DNA of 64,000 nt, taken from positions 45,566 to 109,565 of the forward strand of contig PMYB01000127.1 in NCBI GenBank assembly GCA_003170915.1, given 5' to 3'. The DNA is from Bryobacterales bacterium (GTDB taxonomy: Bacteria > Acidobacteriota > Terriglobia > Bryobacterales > Bryobacteraceae). Of this stretch, positions 41,960-49,722 are shown piece by piece (within the stretch, counting starts at the first letter, position 1; each line of letters begins with the position of its first letter). The notes beneath the pieces are model-generated. The model did not search any database and was not told the origin of the DNA. It saw only the letters and a list, made by a program, of their open reading frames with translations. A program made the translations under genes and the position numbers.

Positions 41960-42844
41960 TTATACGGCTTTCAGCCCCGCCCGGTACTGTGCCAGCAGAG
42001 GCCTGACCTCCGGGGGCAGGAACTCCCGGAAGTGGCCGTTGACCGCCAGTTCGCCGGTCAGAAGCCCGATCGGGTCCTGCCCTTCGAGGCTTCCCAGATT
42101 CGGCTCGTGCACGAAGTAACCCAGCACGCGCTGAAGGCGCTCCGGCAGTGTGCGGGCGACCTCGATCGGCACGGCAAGGTATTGAGGCTCGGCCTGACGC
42201 AGCCAGCCCAGGGAATAGCTGTGCACGATGCCCGTGCGCGGCTTGTCCGTGAGGTTGGCCCCTCCCCCGTGCTGCAGCGACCCCAGCCAGATCAGCACCG
42301 AGCCGCGCTTCATCACGCCCTGCACCTCTTCGTGAGGCTGCGCCTGGCGGTCGAGCGGCCATTTGTGGCTGCCCGGCACGATATGAGTCGCGCCGTTCTC
42401 GGCGGTGAAATCATCCACCGCCCACATCGTGTTGATCATCGCCTCGAATTCCGGATGGACGAAGTTGAACATCAGGTCGTCCCGGTGAATCACCTGCGGC
42501 GGCTCGCCGGGACCGATGCGGATGGCCTGCGTCAGGTTGAGATGATACAAGCGGCAGCCCTTGAGCAGGAAGTGATCCATCACGCCCAGTATGGCGGGGT
42601 CGATGGCCATCGACCGGCACACCGGCGACTTCGCTATCAGCCCGCTCAGCCGCTTGGTCGCGTAGCCGTAGAAATCGCCGCTGCAATTCGGCGCCTCGTC
42701 GAAATGCGGCGCGAGTTCCGCCGCCAGCGTTTCCACCTGCCGCCCGTTGAGCAGATCCTCGATCACGACGCAGCCGTCGCTCTCCAGAATTTCGTTAATA
42801 ACGGCCTGCCCCGACGATGCCTTTACAGTCTTCACTTCAGCCAT
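41960..42844 (-). CDS. Phytanoyl-CoA-dioxygenase-like Fe(II)/2-oxoglutarate enzyme
   Basis: 294 residues. HRDD (VIHRDDLMFNF near 130) supplies the iron-binding H-x-D. LQHGGGANLTDKPRTGIVHS near 200-220 supplies the distal histidine and the arginine that holds 2-oxoglutarate. The fold and size fit the PhyH family, which hydroxylates lipids and small molecules. It is divergent from the desaturase gene, and both promoters flank a lux-box-like palindrome 59 bases before its ATG. It may hydroxylate the fatty-acid product or the signal chain; that role is inferred. Confidence 0.85.
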   Translation of the reverse strand: MAEVKTVKASSGQAVINEILESDGCVVIEDLLNGRQVETLAAELAPHFDEAPNCSGDFYGYATKRLSGLIAKSPVCRSMAIDPAILGVMDHFLLKGCRLYHLNLTQAIRIGPGEPPQVIHRDDLMFNFVHPEFEAMINTMWAVDDFTAENGATHIVPGSHKWPLDRQAQPHEEVQGVMKRGSVLIWLGSLQHGGGANLTDKPRTGIVHSYSLGWLRQAEPQYLAVPIEVARTLPERLQRVLGYFVHEPNLGSLEGQDPIGLLTGELAVNGHFREFLPPEVRPLLAQYRAGLKAV

Positions 42845-42902
42845 GTTGTCCCTCCCGCATGAAAGTTGATGCCGTTCAGTCTGGCAATTCCGCGCCGCGC
42901 CG

Positions 42903-42928
42903 TAACCCCACGCGATCGCGTGGGGTTA
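42903..42928. promoter_or_regulatory. Lux-box-like palindrome between dioxygenase and desaturase
   Basis: The 20-bp dyad found before luxI, here extended by TAA/TTA to 26 perfect base pairs. It is 59 bases from the dioxygenase start and 55 from the desaturase start, so one site could control both divergent promoters. Confidence 0.7.
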
Positions 42929-42982
42929 CTTTCCGGCCCCGGCGTTCTTCAATTCAGGGGTTCATTCGGAAAGGGGAACGCG

Positions 42983-43918
42983 ATGACAGATATTGCTTTC
43001 GACTCGAACATCCGGGAGCCGAAGACCGGCAGGCTGGATATCGCCACGCTGCGGGAACTCGGCGCGCGCGCGCTGTTCCCGTGGCTCACCGACGCCGCCA
43101 TGGACTGGCTCGTCATCGCGGCGGCGGTGGCGATCATCCAGCTATGGCCGCATGTTTACACCGTGCTCGCCGGCATCCTGATCATCGGCAACCGCCAGCA
43201 CGCGCTCGCCATTCTTGGGCACGACGGCACGCACTACACAATCTCGCGCAACGCCGCGCTCAATGATTTCCTGACGAACCTGTTTTGTTTCTGGCCGCTC
43301 GGCCTCACCGTCAGCGGTTACCGCGCCCTGCACTATGCGCATCACAAGAACACCGGCAATGAGAACGATCCCGAACTCGGCCACAAGCGCATGCGAAGCC
43401 CCCAATGGGATCTCCCCGCAACACCACGCACCGTTCTGCGTTACGCGCTGAAGGACCTGATCGGCTATTCCCTCGCCGATTACGTCATCATCGTCCGGTT
43501 TTCAAAGCCCCGGAGGCGGTCCGAATACCTGCCGCTCGCGCTGTTTCACATGCTCGCCGTCTCCATCCTGCTGGAGCTGGGCGCATGGCCGGTCGCTGCC
43601 GCCTGGTACTTCAGCCTCGTGACCTCGTTCATGATGTTCTTCCGGCTGCGCTTGTGGTTAGAGCATCAGGGAACCGACGACACGCAGCGCGTCGGGCTGA
43701 CGCCTTGGCAGGCATCTCTGTTGTCGCCGCATAATGCGTGGCATCACTGGGAGCACCATCAGTATCCGACAGTCCCGTATCACAGGCTGCCCGAAGCCCG
43801 GCAGCGCCTGAGCGGTCCCGCCATTCTGACGCTGCGCGATCTCACCGGCGCGCTCGCCAGTGCCCGGCACATCCCCTCAGGGGCAGCGCTCAAGGTTTCA
43901 GCGGACCGGCTGACATAG
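42983..43918 (+). CDS. Fatty-acid desaturase
   Basis: 311 residues from ATG at 42983 (GGGGAA upstream). The three histidine boxes of membrane di-iron desaturases are present: GHDGTHY (HxxxH), HYAHHKN (HxxHH) and HNAWHHWEHHQYP (HxxHH), with hydrophobic helices between. It introduces a double bond into acyl chains or a related lipid. The ORF-track start at 42866 runs through the palindrome and is rejected. Divergent pairing with a PhyH-type oxygenase under a shared LuxR-type site suggests a small lipid-modification pathway under quorum control. Confidence 0.85.
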   Translation: MTDIAFDSNIREPKTGRLDIATLRELGARALFPWLTDAAMDWLVIAAAVAIIQLWPHVYTVLAGILIIGNRQHALAILGHDGTHYTISRNAALNDFLTNLFCFWPLGLTVSGYRALHYAHHKNTGNENDPELGHKRMRSPQWDLPATPRTVLRYALKDLIGYSLADYVIIVRFSKPRRRSEYLPLALFHMLAVSILLELGAWPVAAAWYFSLVTSFMMFFRLRLWLEHQGTDDTQRVGLTPWQASLLSPHNAWHHWEHHQYPTVPYHRLPEARQRLSGPAILTLRDLTGALASARHIPSGAALKVSADRLT

Positions 43919-44094
43919 CCGGCATCAGCCGGGAAGGGTTTTGCGATGAGGTTGTGCCATTCGGAAGAAATCGCCTGCAAGTTGTATCGTGCTTGCCGTG
44001 TGACGAATAATCAGGCAGACTCTGTGAGGGCCAATCCGATTCCGGGTCCGGCTCGTCTGTGTTCACTACTGTCTGAAGGAAATCCAATGACCTA

Positions 44095-44120
44095 GAAAAA
44101 AGAAAACCCGCCGAAGCGGG
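44095..44120 (-). terminator. Rho-independent terminator of putative small RNA 1
   Basis: Five-pair GC stem with a TTCG-type loop and a T-rich tail on the minus strand. Confidence 0.65.
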
Positions 44121-44157
44121 CCTTCTAGAAACTGAAGCTCTGTAAGAGCGATGTGAC
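44095..44157 (-). ncRNA. Putative small RNA 1
   Basis: On the minus strand a promoter-like TTGCGT, 16 bases, TAAGAT (44191-44164) is followed by a hairpin GCTCT TAC AGAGC. A Rho-independent terminator comes next (CCCGC TTCG GCGGG, then TTTTCTTTTTT). Predicted length about 60. The paired copy keeps both hairpins with different stem bases, which supports an RNA. Confidence 0.5.
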
Positions 44158-44470
44158 AATCCAATCTTACAGAATCCGGCAGCGGACGCAAGAGGTTTTT
44201 GCGGCGGTTTTGTATGGCCTGAATCGGGCGGGTCTTCTCCCTCTCACCAACGGGAGCACCGCTCTTGTCCACACTGTTCGCATACCCACCGATTCACAAG
44301 CGTTCCTGCCTGATTCGCGGCGCCGATGGGCGCGGCGTCATCCGCGGCAGGTCGTCGCGCGCTTGCTGTGCGCCGATTCTTCCTACACACTTTTTCAGTG
44401 GCCCCATCCGATTCCGGAGTCCGGCCATTGCTGTGTTCACAACTGTCTGAAGGAAACCCTATGACCTAAC

Positions 44471-44496
44471 AAAAAGAAAACCCGCCAGGAGGCGGG
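44471..44496 (-). terminator. Rho-independent terminator of putative small RNA 2
   Basis: Six-pair GC stem, four-base loop, followed on the minus strand by TTTTCTTTTT. Confidence 0.65.
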
Positions 44497-44536
44497 CCTT
44501 CTAAAAACTGAAACTGCAAGAGCAGCGATCTGGACA
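44471..44536 (-). ncRNA. Putative small RNA 2
   Basis: Same arrangement as small RNA 1: TTGCGT box, a hairpin CTGC TCTT GCAG in place of GCTCT TAC AGAGC, then a terminator with a changed stem (CCCGCC / GGCGGG) and a T-rich tail. The -10 box (GAGAGT) is poor, so this copy may be weak or silent. Confidence 0.45.
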
Positions 44537-44638
44537 ATCCCTACTCTCGCAGAATCCTAAAAAAACGCAAGCGCTTTTTGCGGCGGTTTTGTGCGGCCTG
44601 AATCCGGCGACGTTTTCTCCCAACCAACGGAGAAACCC

Positions 44639-45319
44639 ATGCCATCATTGCCTGCTGAAGACGAGATTATGGAAGACGCCAGACGGTTTCTGGCCGCGCG
44701 GATCACCCGCGACGGCCTCCGCCCCGGCACAACACCCCCTCCCCCCGCAATACCCAAAGACCAAGCGCGGCGGCGGCGCTCATTGCGCTTTTGCCACCTG
44801 CCAACGGAACCAAAACTTCGGCACGCACCGCCGCGCGACAGCGGCGCCTATGTGCCGGAGATGGCCGCGCGCATCGAGGACGACCGCAACCTGACGGACG
44901 GCGCCCGGCGCTGCGCCCGCAAGCTGATGGAATACTACCATCGCAAGAGCCGCGCCACCCGCTCGGGCGACATCACCGTCACCTGGCTCATGCGTGCTCT
45001 CGGCAAGTCGCGCCGGCAAGTCCAGCGCTACCTGCGCCAGCTTGAAGACGCGGGTTATATCGCCGTCCAGGTCGTCCGTGCAAGCACGCGCATGTGCGTC
45101 GGGTTGTTCATCGAGTTGCTGGCCCCGCTGTTTCCGAGGCATCACCGGCAAAAATGGCCGCAGAAGCTAATAGAGTCGGATGCGCCACCAATGTCACACA
45201 ACAATAGACTCAGATACAAATACAGCCGTGAATCATGGGCGCTCCGCTGCATGGACGGGGTGTTCCGATCCTTTATGAGAACGCTATCCCCTCTTCCGGC
45301 GTTTCCGGTCACCGTCTGA
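44639..45319 (+). CDS. Helix-turn-helix replication- or transfer-associated protein
   Basis: 226 residues from ATG at 44639 with GGAG 6 bases upstream. A winged helix-turn-helix lies at about 95-150 (LTDGARRCARKLMEYYHR, then GDITVTWLMRALGKSRRQ and VQRYLRQLEDAGYI). This arrangement occurs in plasmid replication and mobilization regulators of Alphaproteobacteria. The N-terminal 60 residues are proline- and arginine-rich. It lies after two putative small RNAs on the opposite strand, which recalls antisense copy control, and before the relaxase. Whether it initiates replication or only regulates transfer cannot be told. Confidence 0.7.
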   Translation: MPSLPAEDEIMEDARRFLAARITRDGLRPGTTPPPPAIPKDQARRRRSLRFCHLPTEPKLRHAPPRDSGAYVPEMAARIEDDRNLTDGARRCARKLMEYYHRKSRATRSGDITVTWLMRALGKSRRQVQRYLRQLEDAGYIAVQVVRASTRMCVGLFIELLAPLFPRHHRQKWPQKLIESDAPPMSHNNRLRYKYSRESWALRCMDGVFRSFMRTLSPLPAFPVTV

Positions 45320-45425
45320 GCCTCTGTTTTCTCCTGTTTTGCTCGGCGGGAGGGTGCCTGTGGCAGGCATCGGAAAACTCCTTTTGTATCCCGGCTTGTG
45401 GCATCCGCGTCCATACAATTGCATG
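45307..45425. repeat. Direct repeat unit before the relaxase, copy 1
   Basis: CACCGTCTGAGCC... TCTCCTGTTTTGCTCGGCGGG..., a TGCCTG TG GCAGGCA hairpin, and CCCGGCTTGTGGCATC. Matched by a copy at 45491. Confidence 0.6.
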
Positions 45426-45490
45426 ACGTGTTTCCGGCTTGGACGGCGAACGCAGAGGAATCCATCACGATCCTTCAAACACCAGCTCCC

Positions 45491-45605
45491 GATCACCGTC
45501 TGAGCCCTTGTCTCCTATCTTTTTGCTTGGCGGGTGGAGCCTTTAGCAGGCACCCGAGAACTACCCCTGCAACCCCGCTTGTGGCATCATCATCTGTACA
45601 ACCGA
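45491..45605. repeat. Direct repeat unit before the relaxase, copy 2
   Basis: Diverged copy with the same order of blocks (CACCGTCTGAGCC, TTTTGCTTGGCGGG, CCCGCTTGTGGCATC), 184 bases downstream of the first and about 45 bases before the relaxase start. Candidate regulatory or oriT-associated DNA; no ORF is supported in 45320-45648. Confidence 0.6.
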
Positions 45606-45648
45606 AGGTTTTAACCCGGTTTTAACGGGTAATGGCTCAGCATCAAGT

Positions 45649-47265
45649 ATGATCCTGAAGGGCAACCAGCGCGGCGGTGGATCGCAACTGGCTATCCACC
45701 TGATGAACTCGTTCGACAACGAGGTGGTCGAAGTCGCGGATGTTCGCGGCACGGTCGCGCAGGATCTCTCCGGAGCTTTTGCCGAATGGGCCGCCGAGGC
45801 CCGCGCCACCCGCTGCGAAAAATACATCTACAGCCTTTCCCTGAGCCCCGACCAGGCGCAGGGCCGCCTCACCCGCGAGCAATATCTCGACCTGATCGCC
45901 CGCACCGAACGCAGCCTGAAGCTGGTCGACCAGCCGCGCGCCGTGGTTTTCCACGAAAAACGCGACAAGGACGGCACCCTGCGCCAGCACGCGCACGTCG
46001 TCTGGTCGCGCATCGACAGTGAAAAATCCAAGGCCATCCCGATCGGGCACGACCACCTGAAATTGCGCACTGTAGCAAAGGAATTCGCCCGCGATAACGG
46101 GCTGGAACTGCCCGACGGCATGAAGAAGGACGGCAAGCGCGACCGCTTCCAGAGCCGCGCCGAACAGGAAAACCTCGGCGAAAAGCAGCAGCAGGAGCGC
46201 ACCGGCATCACCAAGGCCGGGCGCATGGCCGAGATCGCCGCCTGCTGGACAACCACGAAGACCGGCCCGGAATTCGTCCGCGCCATGGAGGACAAGGGTT
46301 ATTATCTGGCGCACGGCGATCAGCGCGCCTATGTGGTGATAGATCTTTACGGCGAAATCCATAGCCTGTCGCGCCAGCTCGGCGGCGTAGCGAAGAGGAA
46401 AGAACTCATGGAGCGCCTCTCCGCTTATCCACCGGACAAACAGCCCGACGTTGAATCCGCGCGGGCTTACGCCAGCCAGAAATTACAGGAACGGCAGAAG
46501 GCGCTGGAGAAGGGCAGCCAGGAGGTGCAAGAACCGGCGGGGATCGAAAAAAGAAATACAGCCCTTCACGAACGTCAGGCCGCTCGACGCGCCGAACTGG
46601 ATGCGCACCGCGCCGATCTGTACGCCCGCCAGTTCCGCGAGCGCGGGGCGCTGCGCGAGATGCAGGCAGCCGGGAAGGAAGGCGTCGAAGCATCCCGGAT
46701 GGAGCGGCAACCGAAGGGACTAGCCGCGTTCCTGACCCGGATCACCGGCATCGGCAGCCTCGTTTCGTGGGTGCAGAGCAAGGCGGACGCGAGGCGCGAA
46801 GCCACGCACAAGCAGCAGACGCAAACCCTGCTGCGCCATCACGAGCGCGAGCTGAAGGAAATGGACCGTCACTACCTGGCGCTGCACAGGCTGGAGGTGC
46901 GGGAAAACCGCTCCGCTTCCACCGCGGCCCTGCGCGAAGGCTACCGCAAGCTGCGCGTCCGCACCTTCGCGCTCAGACCGGAATTCGATAAAGCCCTGAC
47001 GCGGCCAGAAGCGACGGCAGCCGCAGGCGGTGGAAAAGCCGCCGGATTATTCAACCGCCTCGCCGCCGGCATGGGATTCAGCAAAGGCGACCTGCAAGCC
47101 GCTTTCGCGCGCGCCACCGCCGGCAAAGCCGGATCTTCTGGCGATGCGGACACCAAAGGACACACCCCGGCCGATCCCGAAAAGCTGGAACAGGCCCGCC
47201 AGCTCCGCGACGAACTCAACCGCCGCCAGCCGCGTCCGGGTCCCGACCGGGACCGGGAGCGCTGA
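45649..47265 (+). CDS. MobP/MobA-type relaxase
   Basis: 538 residues. The N-terminal relaxase domain shows the catalytic tyrosine region (EKYIYSLSLSPDQ near 63-76) and the metal-binding histidine motif QHAHVVWSRID near 117-127. It nicks oriT and is carried covalently into the recipient. The C-terminal 250 residues are charged and coiled-coil-like, ending RPGPDRDRER. The exact Mob class is uncertain; MOBP-like is my best reading. It lies between the HTH protein and the accessory genes, with the coupling protein and MobC at 50-54 kb completing the initiation set. Confidence 0.85.
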   Translation: MILKGNQRGGGSQLAIHLMNSFDNEVVEVADVRGTVAQDLSGAFAEWAAEARATRCEKYIYSLSLSPDQAQGRLTREQYLDLIARTERSLKLVDQPRAVVFHEKRDKDGTLRQHAHVVWSRIDSEKSKAIPIGHDHLKLRTVAKEFARDNGLELPDGMKKDGKRDRFQSRAEQENLGEKQQQERTGITKAGRMAEIAACWTTTKTGPEFVRAMEDKGYYLAHGDQRAYVVIDLYGEIHSLSRQLGGVAKRKELMERLSAYPPDKQPDVESARAYASQKLQERQKALEKGSQEVQEPAGIEKRNTALHERQAARRAELDAHRADLYARQFRERGALREMQAAGKEGVEASRMERQPKGLAAFLTRITGIGSLVSWVQSKADARREATHKQQTQTLLRHHERELKEMDRHYLALHRLEVRENRSASTAALREGYRKLRVRTFALRPEFDKALTRPEATAAAGGGKAAGLFNRLAAGMGFSKGDLQAAFARATAGKAGSSGDADTKGHTPADPEKLEQARQLRDELNRRQPRPGPDRDRER

Positions 47266-47282
47266 AATCCTTGGTACCCTCC

Positions 47283-47468
47283 TCAAGGCGGGCATGCCCG
47301 CATGCGGGCCACCCGCGCCCGACTGATGTTTTCCAGCGAGGCGAGGGCGTTTCGCCGCTCCGGCGATCCCCGCTTCGTGCGGACCAGATCCTTGGACACC
47401 ATACAGAACAACGCGGACAATTCGCTTTCACTCCGTTTGTGCAGTTCGTGGTTTGAAATCAGTTTCAT
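47283..47468 (-). CDS. Small plasmid-type protein (MKLISNHEL type)
   Basis: 61 residues: MKLISNHELHKRSESELSAL..., then GSPERRNALASLENI. This is a short protein type I recognise from conjugative plasmids of Rhizobiales, of unknown function. TTTTCCTCC on the opposite strand gives a good ribosome site. It is convergent with the relaxase gene, 17 bases away. Its upstream 200 bases are duplicated in front of the gene at 48118. Confidence 0.65.
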   Translation of the reverse strand: MKLISNHELHKRSESELSALFCMVSKDLVRTKRGSPERRNALASLENISRARVARMRACPP

Positions 47469-47470
47469 GT

Positions 47471-47680
47471 TTTCCTCCTTCTGTTCGCGGCCCCGGCAGG
47501 GAGCCTTTCATGAGGAAGCGGAACGCCCGGCAGCCAGCCTGACTGTCAAACGGACTACACGGTCACTCGGTGCGGGCCGGAAGTTGACAGCTCCGGAGGG
47601 CTCCGGGCAGCGTCCATTCTGCAAAGGCCCTGTCGGGCAAGACACGGAGGGGAAAGCGATTTACGGATTATTAACGGTAG
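47471..47680. repeat. 210-bp duplicated promoter region, copy 1
   Basis: Nearly identical to 48316-48521 (GCCTTTCATGAGGAAGCGGA... through CTGCAAAGGCCCTGTCGGGC). It lies immediately upstream of the minus-strand gene at 47283, so both small genes share a promoter or leader. Confidence 0.8.
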
Positions 47681-47710
47681 AGTTTTTGCGCCCCGACCGT
47701 TCCGGTCGTG

Positions 47711-47795
47711 CGGGCTCTAGTCGACCGCCGTCAAGGAAGAGACGGCGTGACTCCCCGAGCCGCCCTTAAGGCGCCCTCGCCGGAGACTCGCCGCA
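47711..47795. repeat. Dispersed structured repeat, copy D
   Basis: CGGGCTCTAGTCGACCGCC matches copy A exactly. The following hairpin has changed on both sides (CGCCGTC / GACGGCG instead of CGCCATCG / CGATGGCG), then TGACTCCCCGAGCC follows and the second hairpin region. Confidence 0.6.
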
Positions 47796-47815
47796 TGACG
47801 TTGATGCATATTGGG

Positions 47816-47940
47816 GTTCTCTGTCTATTGAACAGCATCTAACGTCAGAGCAAATCTCGGCAGTAAACAGACGGGCTTCCGAGTGGAAGCCGACCTCTGC
47901 TCAGGCCCCTGCCCCGGCTGAAGCGCCAGAAACCAAGTGA
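47816..47940 (+). pseudogene. Possible Sel1-repeat protein C-terminal remnant
   Basis: An open frame reads LSIEQHLTSEQISAVNRRAS then EWKPTSAQAPAPAEAPETK and stops at 47940. The LTxEQIxxxxxxAxEWKP tail is common at the end of Sel1-repeat proteins. No start or repeats remain. Short and uncertain. Confidence 0.35.
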
Positions 47941-47950
47941 CGCCCCCGGC

Positions 47951-48077
47951 TTAGAGGTTCGGGCGCATGATCCGGCGCTGCCCCTGCACTTTGCGGATAT
48001 CGGCGAGCTGTGCGTAATCCTTGCGCTGCCGCTGTTCGCAGTATCCGAGATCCCGGCGGATCTCCGCCGCCAGCCGC
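47951..48077 (-). pseudogene. 5'-truncated copy of the gene at 48118
   Basis: The frame reads EIRRDLGYCEQRQRKDYAQL then ADI and ends RIMRPNL. It matches EIRQDIAYCEQRKRKDYAAL then ADI in the intact gene. The 5' part is replaced by about 43 bases identical to the 3' end of the relaxase gene, marking a recombination joint. Confidence 0.55.
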
Positions 48078-48117
48078 GTCCGGGTCCCGACCGGGACCGG
48101 GAGCGGTAGGAAGCATA

Positions 48118-48315
48118 TCACCGGCCCATCATCCGCAGTTGCCGCTGCCGCACGCGCGGCCTGCTGATATCGTTCCGGGCGATATCTGCCAGAGCAGCGT
48201 AATCCTTGCGCTTGCGCTGTTCGCAGTACGCGATGTCCTGCCGGATTTCGTTTACCATGCCCGCCAGCGCCGGGCAGCTCACCGTGTTGAAATCGTCTTT
48301 AATCATCAGTTCCAT
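48118..48315 (-). CDS. Small plasmid-type protein (EIRQDIAYCEQR type)
   Basis: 65 residues: MELMIKDDFNTVSCPALAGM, then EIRQDIAYCEQRKRKDYAAL and a basic tail. A helical, charged small protein, possibly DNA-binding. A ribosome site lies in the duplicated leader upstream (AGGAGGAAAAG). A broken copy lies just downstream at 47951. Confidence 0.6.
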   Translation of the reverse strand: MELMIKDDFNTVSCPALAGMVNEIRQDIAYCEQRKRKDYAALADIARNDISRPRVRQRQLRMMGR

Positions 48316-48521
48316 CTTTTCCTCCTGTTTCGCAGCCCCGGCATGGGGCCTTTCATGAGGAAGCGGAACGCCCGGCAGCCAGCCGGACTGTCAAACGGAC
48401 TACACGGTCACTCGGTGCGGGCCGGAAGTTGACGGCTCCGGAGGGCTCCGGGCAGCGTCCATTCTGCAAAGGCCCTGTCGGGCAAGACACGGAAGGGAAA
48501 GCAATTTACGGATTATTAACG
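48316..48521. repeat. 210-bp duplicated promoter region, copy 2
   Basis: Second copy of 47471-47680, about 845 bases away, with only a few differences, so this duplication is recent compared with those at 44 and 45 kb. Confidence 0.8.
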
Positions 48522-48569
48522 CAAAGGTTGTACAGTTGAACAATCACAATCTGCAATATGGGGTTTATC

Positions 48570-48896
48570 ATGCCGCTCCAGCTTGTAAGGAAACCGCCGG
48601 TCGGAAACGTCAGGAGCGACCGTCTGAAGATCACTCTCGACGGTCGGCACACCCTCAAGCAAAAAGCCTGCATGCTGATGCAGGTCAAATACTGGCTTCA
48701 CCACGAGCAGGGCATCGACAATGCCGGTCCCAGCGATCTTTACCTTTCCCTGCTCGATCCGAACGGCTATCCGCTGACCACGTTCCGCGACGGTCAGGCC
48801 ATGTCCGACTACAGCCTGGTTATCGAGAGTCCCTACCACTGCGCCGCCGACGATTACGACAGGCGACAGACCCCGTCCGGCCCCCGCTTCTTCTGA
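48570..48896 (+). CDS. Hypothetical protein
   Basis: 108 residues from the ATG at 48570 (GGGG 6 bases upstream; another ATG at 48558). It starts MPLQLVRKPPVGNVRSDRLK and includes LKQKACMLMQVKYWLHHEQG and a DLYLSLLDPNGYPLTTFRDG strand pair. Not recognised. The compact alpha/beta pattern suggests a real domain. It is divergent from the gene at 48118, across the duplicated leader. Confidence 0.55.
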   Translation: MPLQLVRKPPVGNVRSDRLKITLDGRHTLKQKACMLMQVKYWLHHEQGIDNAGPSDLYLSLLDPNGYPLTTFRDGQAMSDYSLVIESPYHCAADDYDRRQTPSGPRFF

Positions 48897-49384
48897 CCGA
48901 TAATCCGCATCGCCGATCCGCCTTGCATTGGCATGCTTCGTGTCCTGCCTTTGTTGCAAGCTTGATCCCGCGTTACAGTGCGCGATTCACTGCCAGCGGC
49001 GCCTCCCCGGCTCTCGTTGGTGTCGTCGTGGCCGTCCATCTCCCTCTTGTCCTGGCGTGCGGGCCATCCGGACGACTGCGGAAATCTCCCGGTGTCGATT
49101 CGCTTCATCGCGTTTCATACCATCGTGTTCAGTGACATTGTTCCCCGTGTCGCCCGTATCCATATTTGCCAGCCTTTATTGTGAATTTCTGCCTGAAAAC
49201 CGGCCCTCATGCCCGCAAGGGTTTCCCCGTCTTTCGCGTGCGCTGCAAGACCGCTGCGCGGCCCCCACGAAGACGATGGGGGCGGGTGAGCCCCCTCCCT
49301 GTGACGGGCGGTCCGGCTTTGTCAGGGCTGATCGAAATCACAAGGCTGGCAATGGTGCCGGCCGAACAAGAAAGGAAACTACAA
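48897..49384. other. Long GC-rich leader before the gene at 49385
   Basis: 488 bases without a supported ORF. It contains CCCCACGAAGACGATGGGGG and GGGGGCGGGTGAGCCCCCTCCC, which can form overlapping hairpins near 49265-49300, and a ribosome site (AAGAAAGGAAACTACAA). It may be a regulatory leader. Confidence 0.4.
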
Positions 49385-49660
49385 ATGTCTCTGAAGAACA
49401 CGAAGAAAAACGAAGCCGCTGAAACGAAGAATCCCCCGGCTGGAAAAGTCCGCGTCGGTCTGATCACGGCCAGCATCTGGGAAAACAAGACAGAAAAAGG
49501 GATCTTCCACAACGTTACCTTCGAGCGCCGGTACCGCGATGCCGAGGGGAACTGGAAGTCATCGCACAGCTACAACGCCGAGGATCTGCTGTCTCTCGCA
49601 AAGGCGGCGGACCTTGCCCACACCAAAATCGTCGAGGCCCGGAACGGCGACGATGAATAG
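49385..49660 (+). CDS. Conserved small mobile-element protein
   Basis: 91 residues from ATG at 49385. The core VRVGLITASIWENKTEKGIF, then HNVTFERRYRDAEGNWKSSH and LLSLAKAADLAH, is a pattern I recognise from conjugative elements of Proteobacteria: a small beta-sheet protein that may bind single-stranded DNA, function unproven. AAGGAAAC precedes the ATG. It begins a rightward series of small genes up to 50391. Confidence 0.65.
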   Translation: MSLKNTKKNEAAETKNPPAGKVRVGLITASIWENKTEKGIFHNVTFERRYRDAEGNWKSSHSYNAEDLLSLAKAADLAHTKIVEARNGDDE

Positions 49661-49722
49661 GCGCAGGGCGGCGGCTCCTGACCGGGCCGCCGCCTTCAAC
49701 CCCGAACACGGAGATCGTTCCC

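Larger units (their letters stand above)
44035..44270. repeat. Tandem repeat unit 1 containing a putative small RNA
   Basis: About 235 bases repeated at 44407-44640 with a period near 375. Shared blocks include CCGATTCCGG, TGTCTGAAGGAAA, the terminator hairpin, and TTTTTGCGGCGGTTTTGT followed by GGCCTGAATC. Unit 2 runs into the start of the HTH gene, so unit 1 is a duplicated leader without its gene. Confidence 0.75.
44407..44638. repeat. Tandem repeat unit 2 upstream of the HTH gene
   Basis: Second copy of the unit at 44035. It ends at the ribosome site and ATG of the gene at 44639, so it is the leader of that gene. The duplicated 235 bases differ at scattered positions, so the duplication is not recent. 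Confidence 0.75.

Noticed and set aside
41137-42928. The GCGATCGC core as a HIP1-type genome repeat
   Set aside because: I noticed the full 20-bp dyad only at the two regulatory positions, which argues for an operator; a genome-wide count would settle it.
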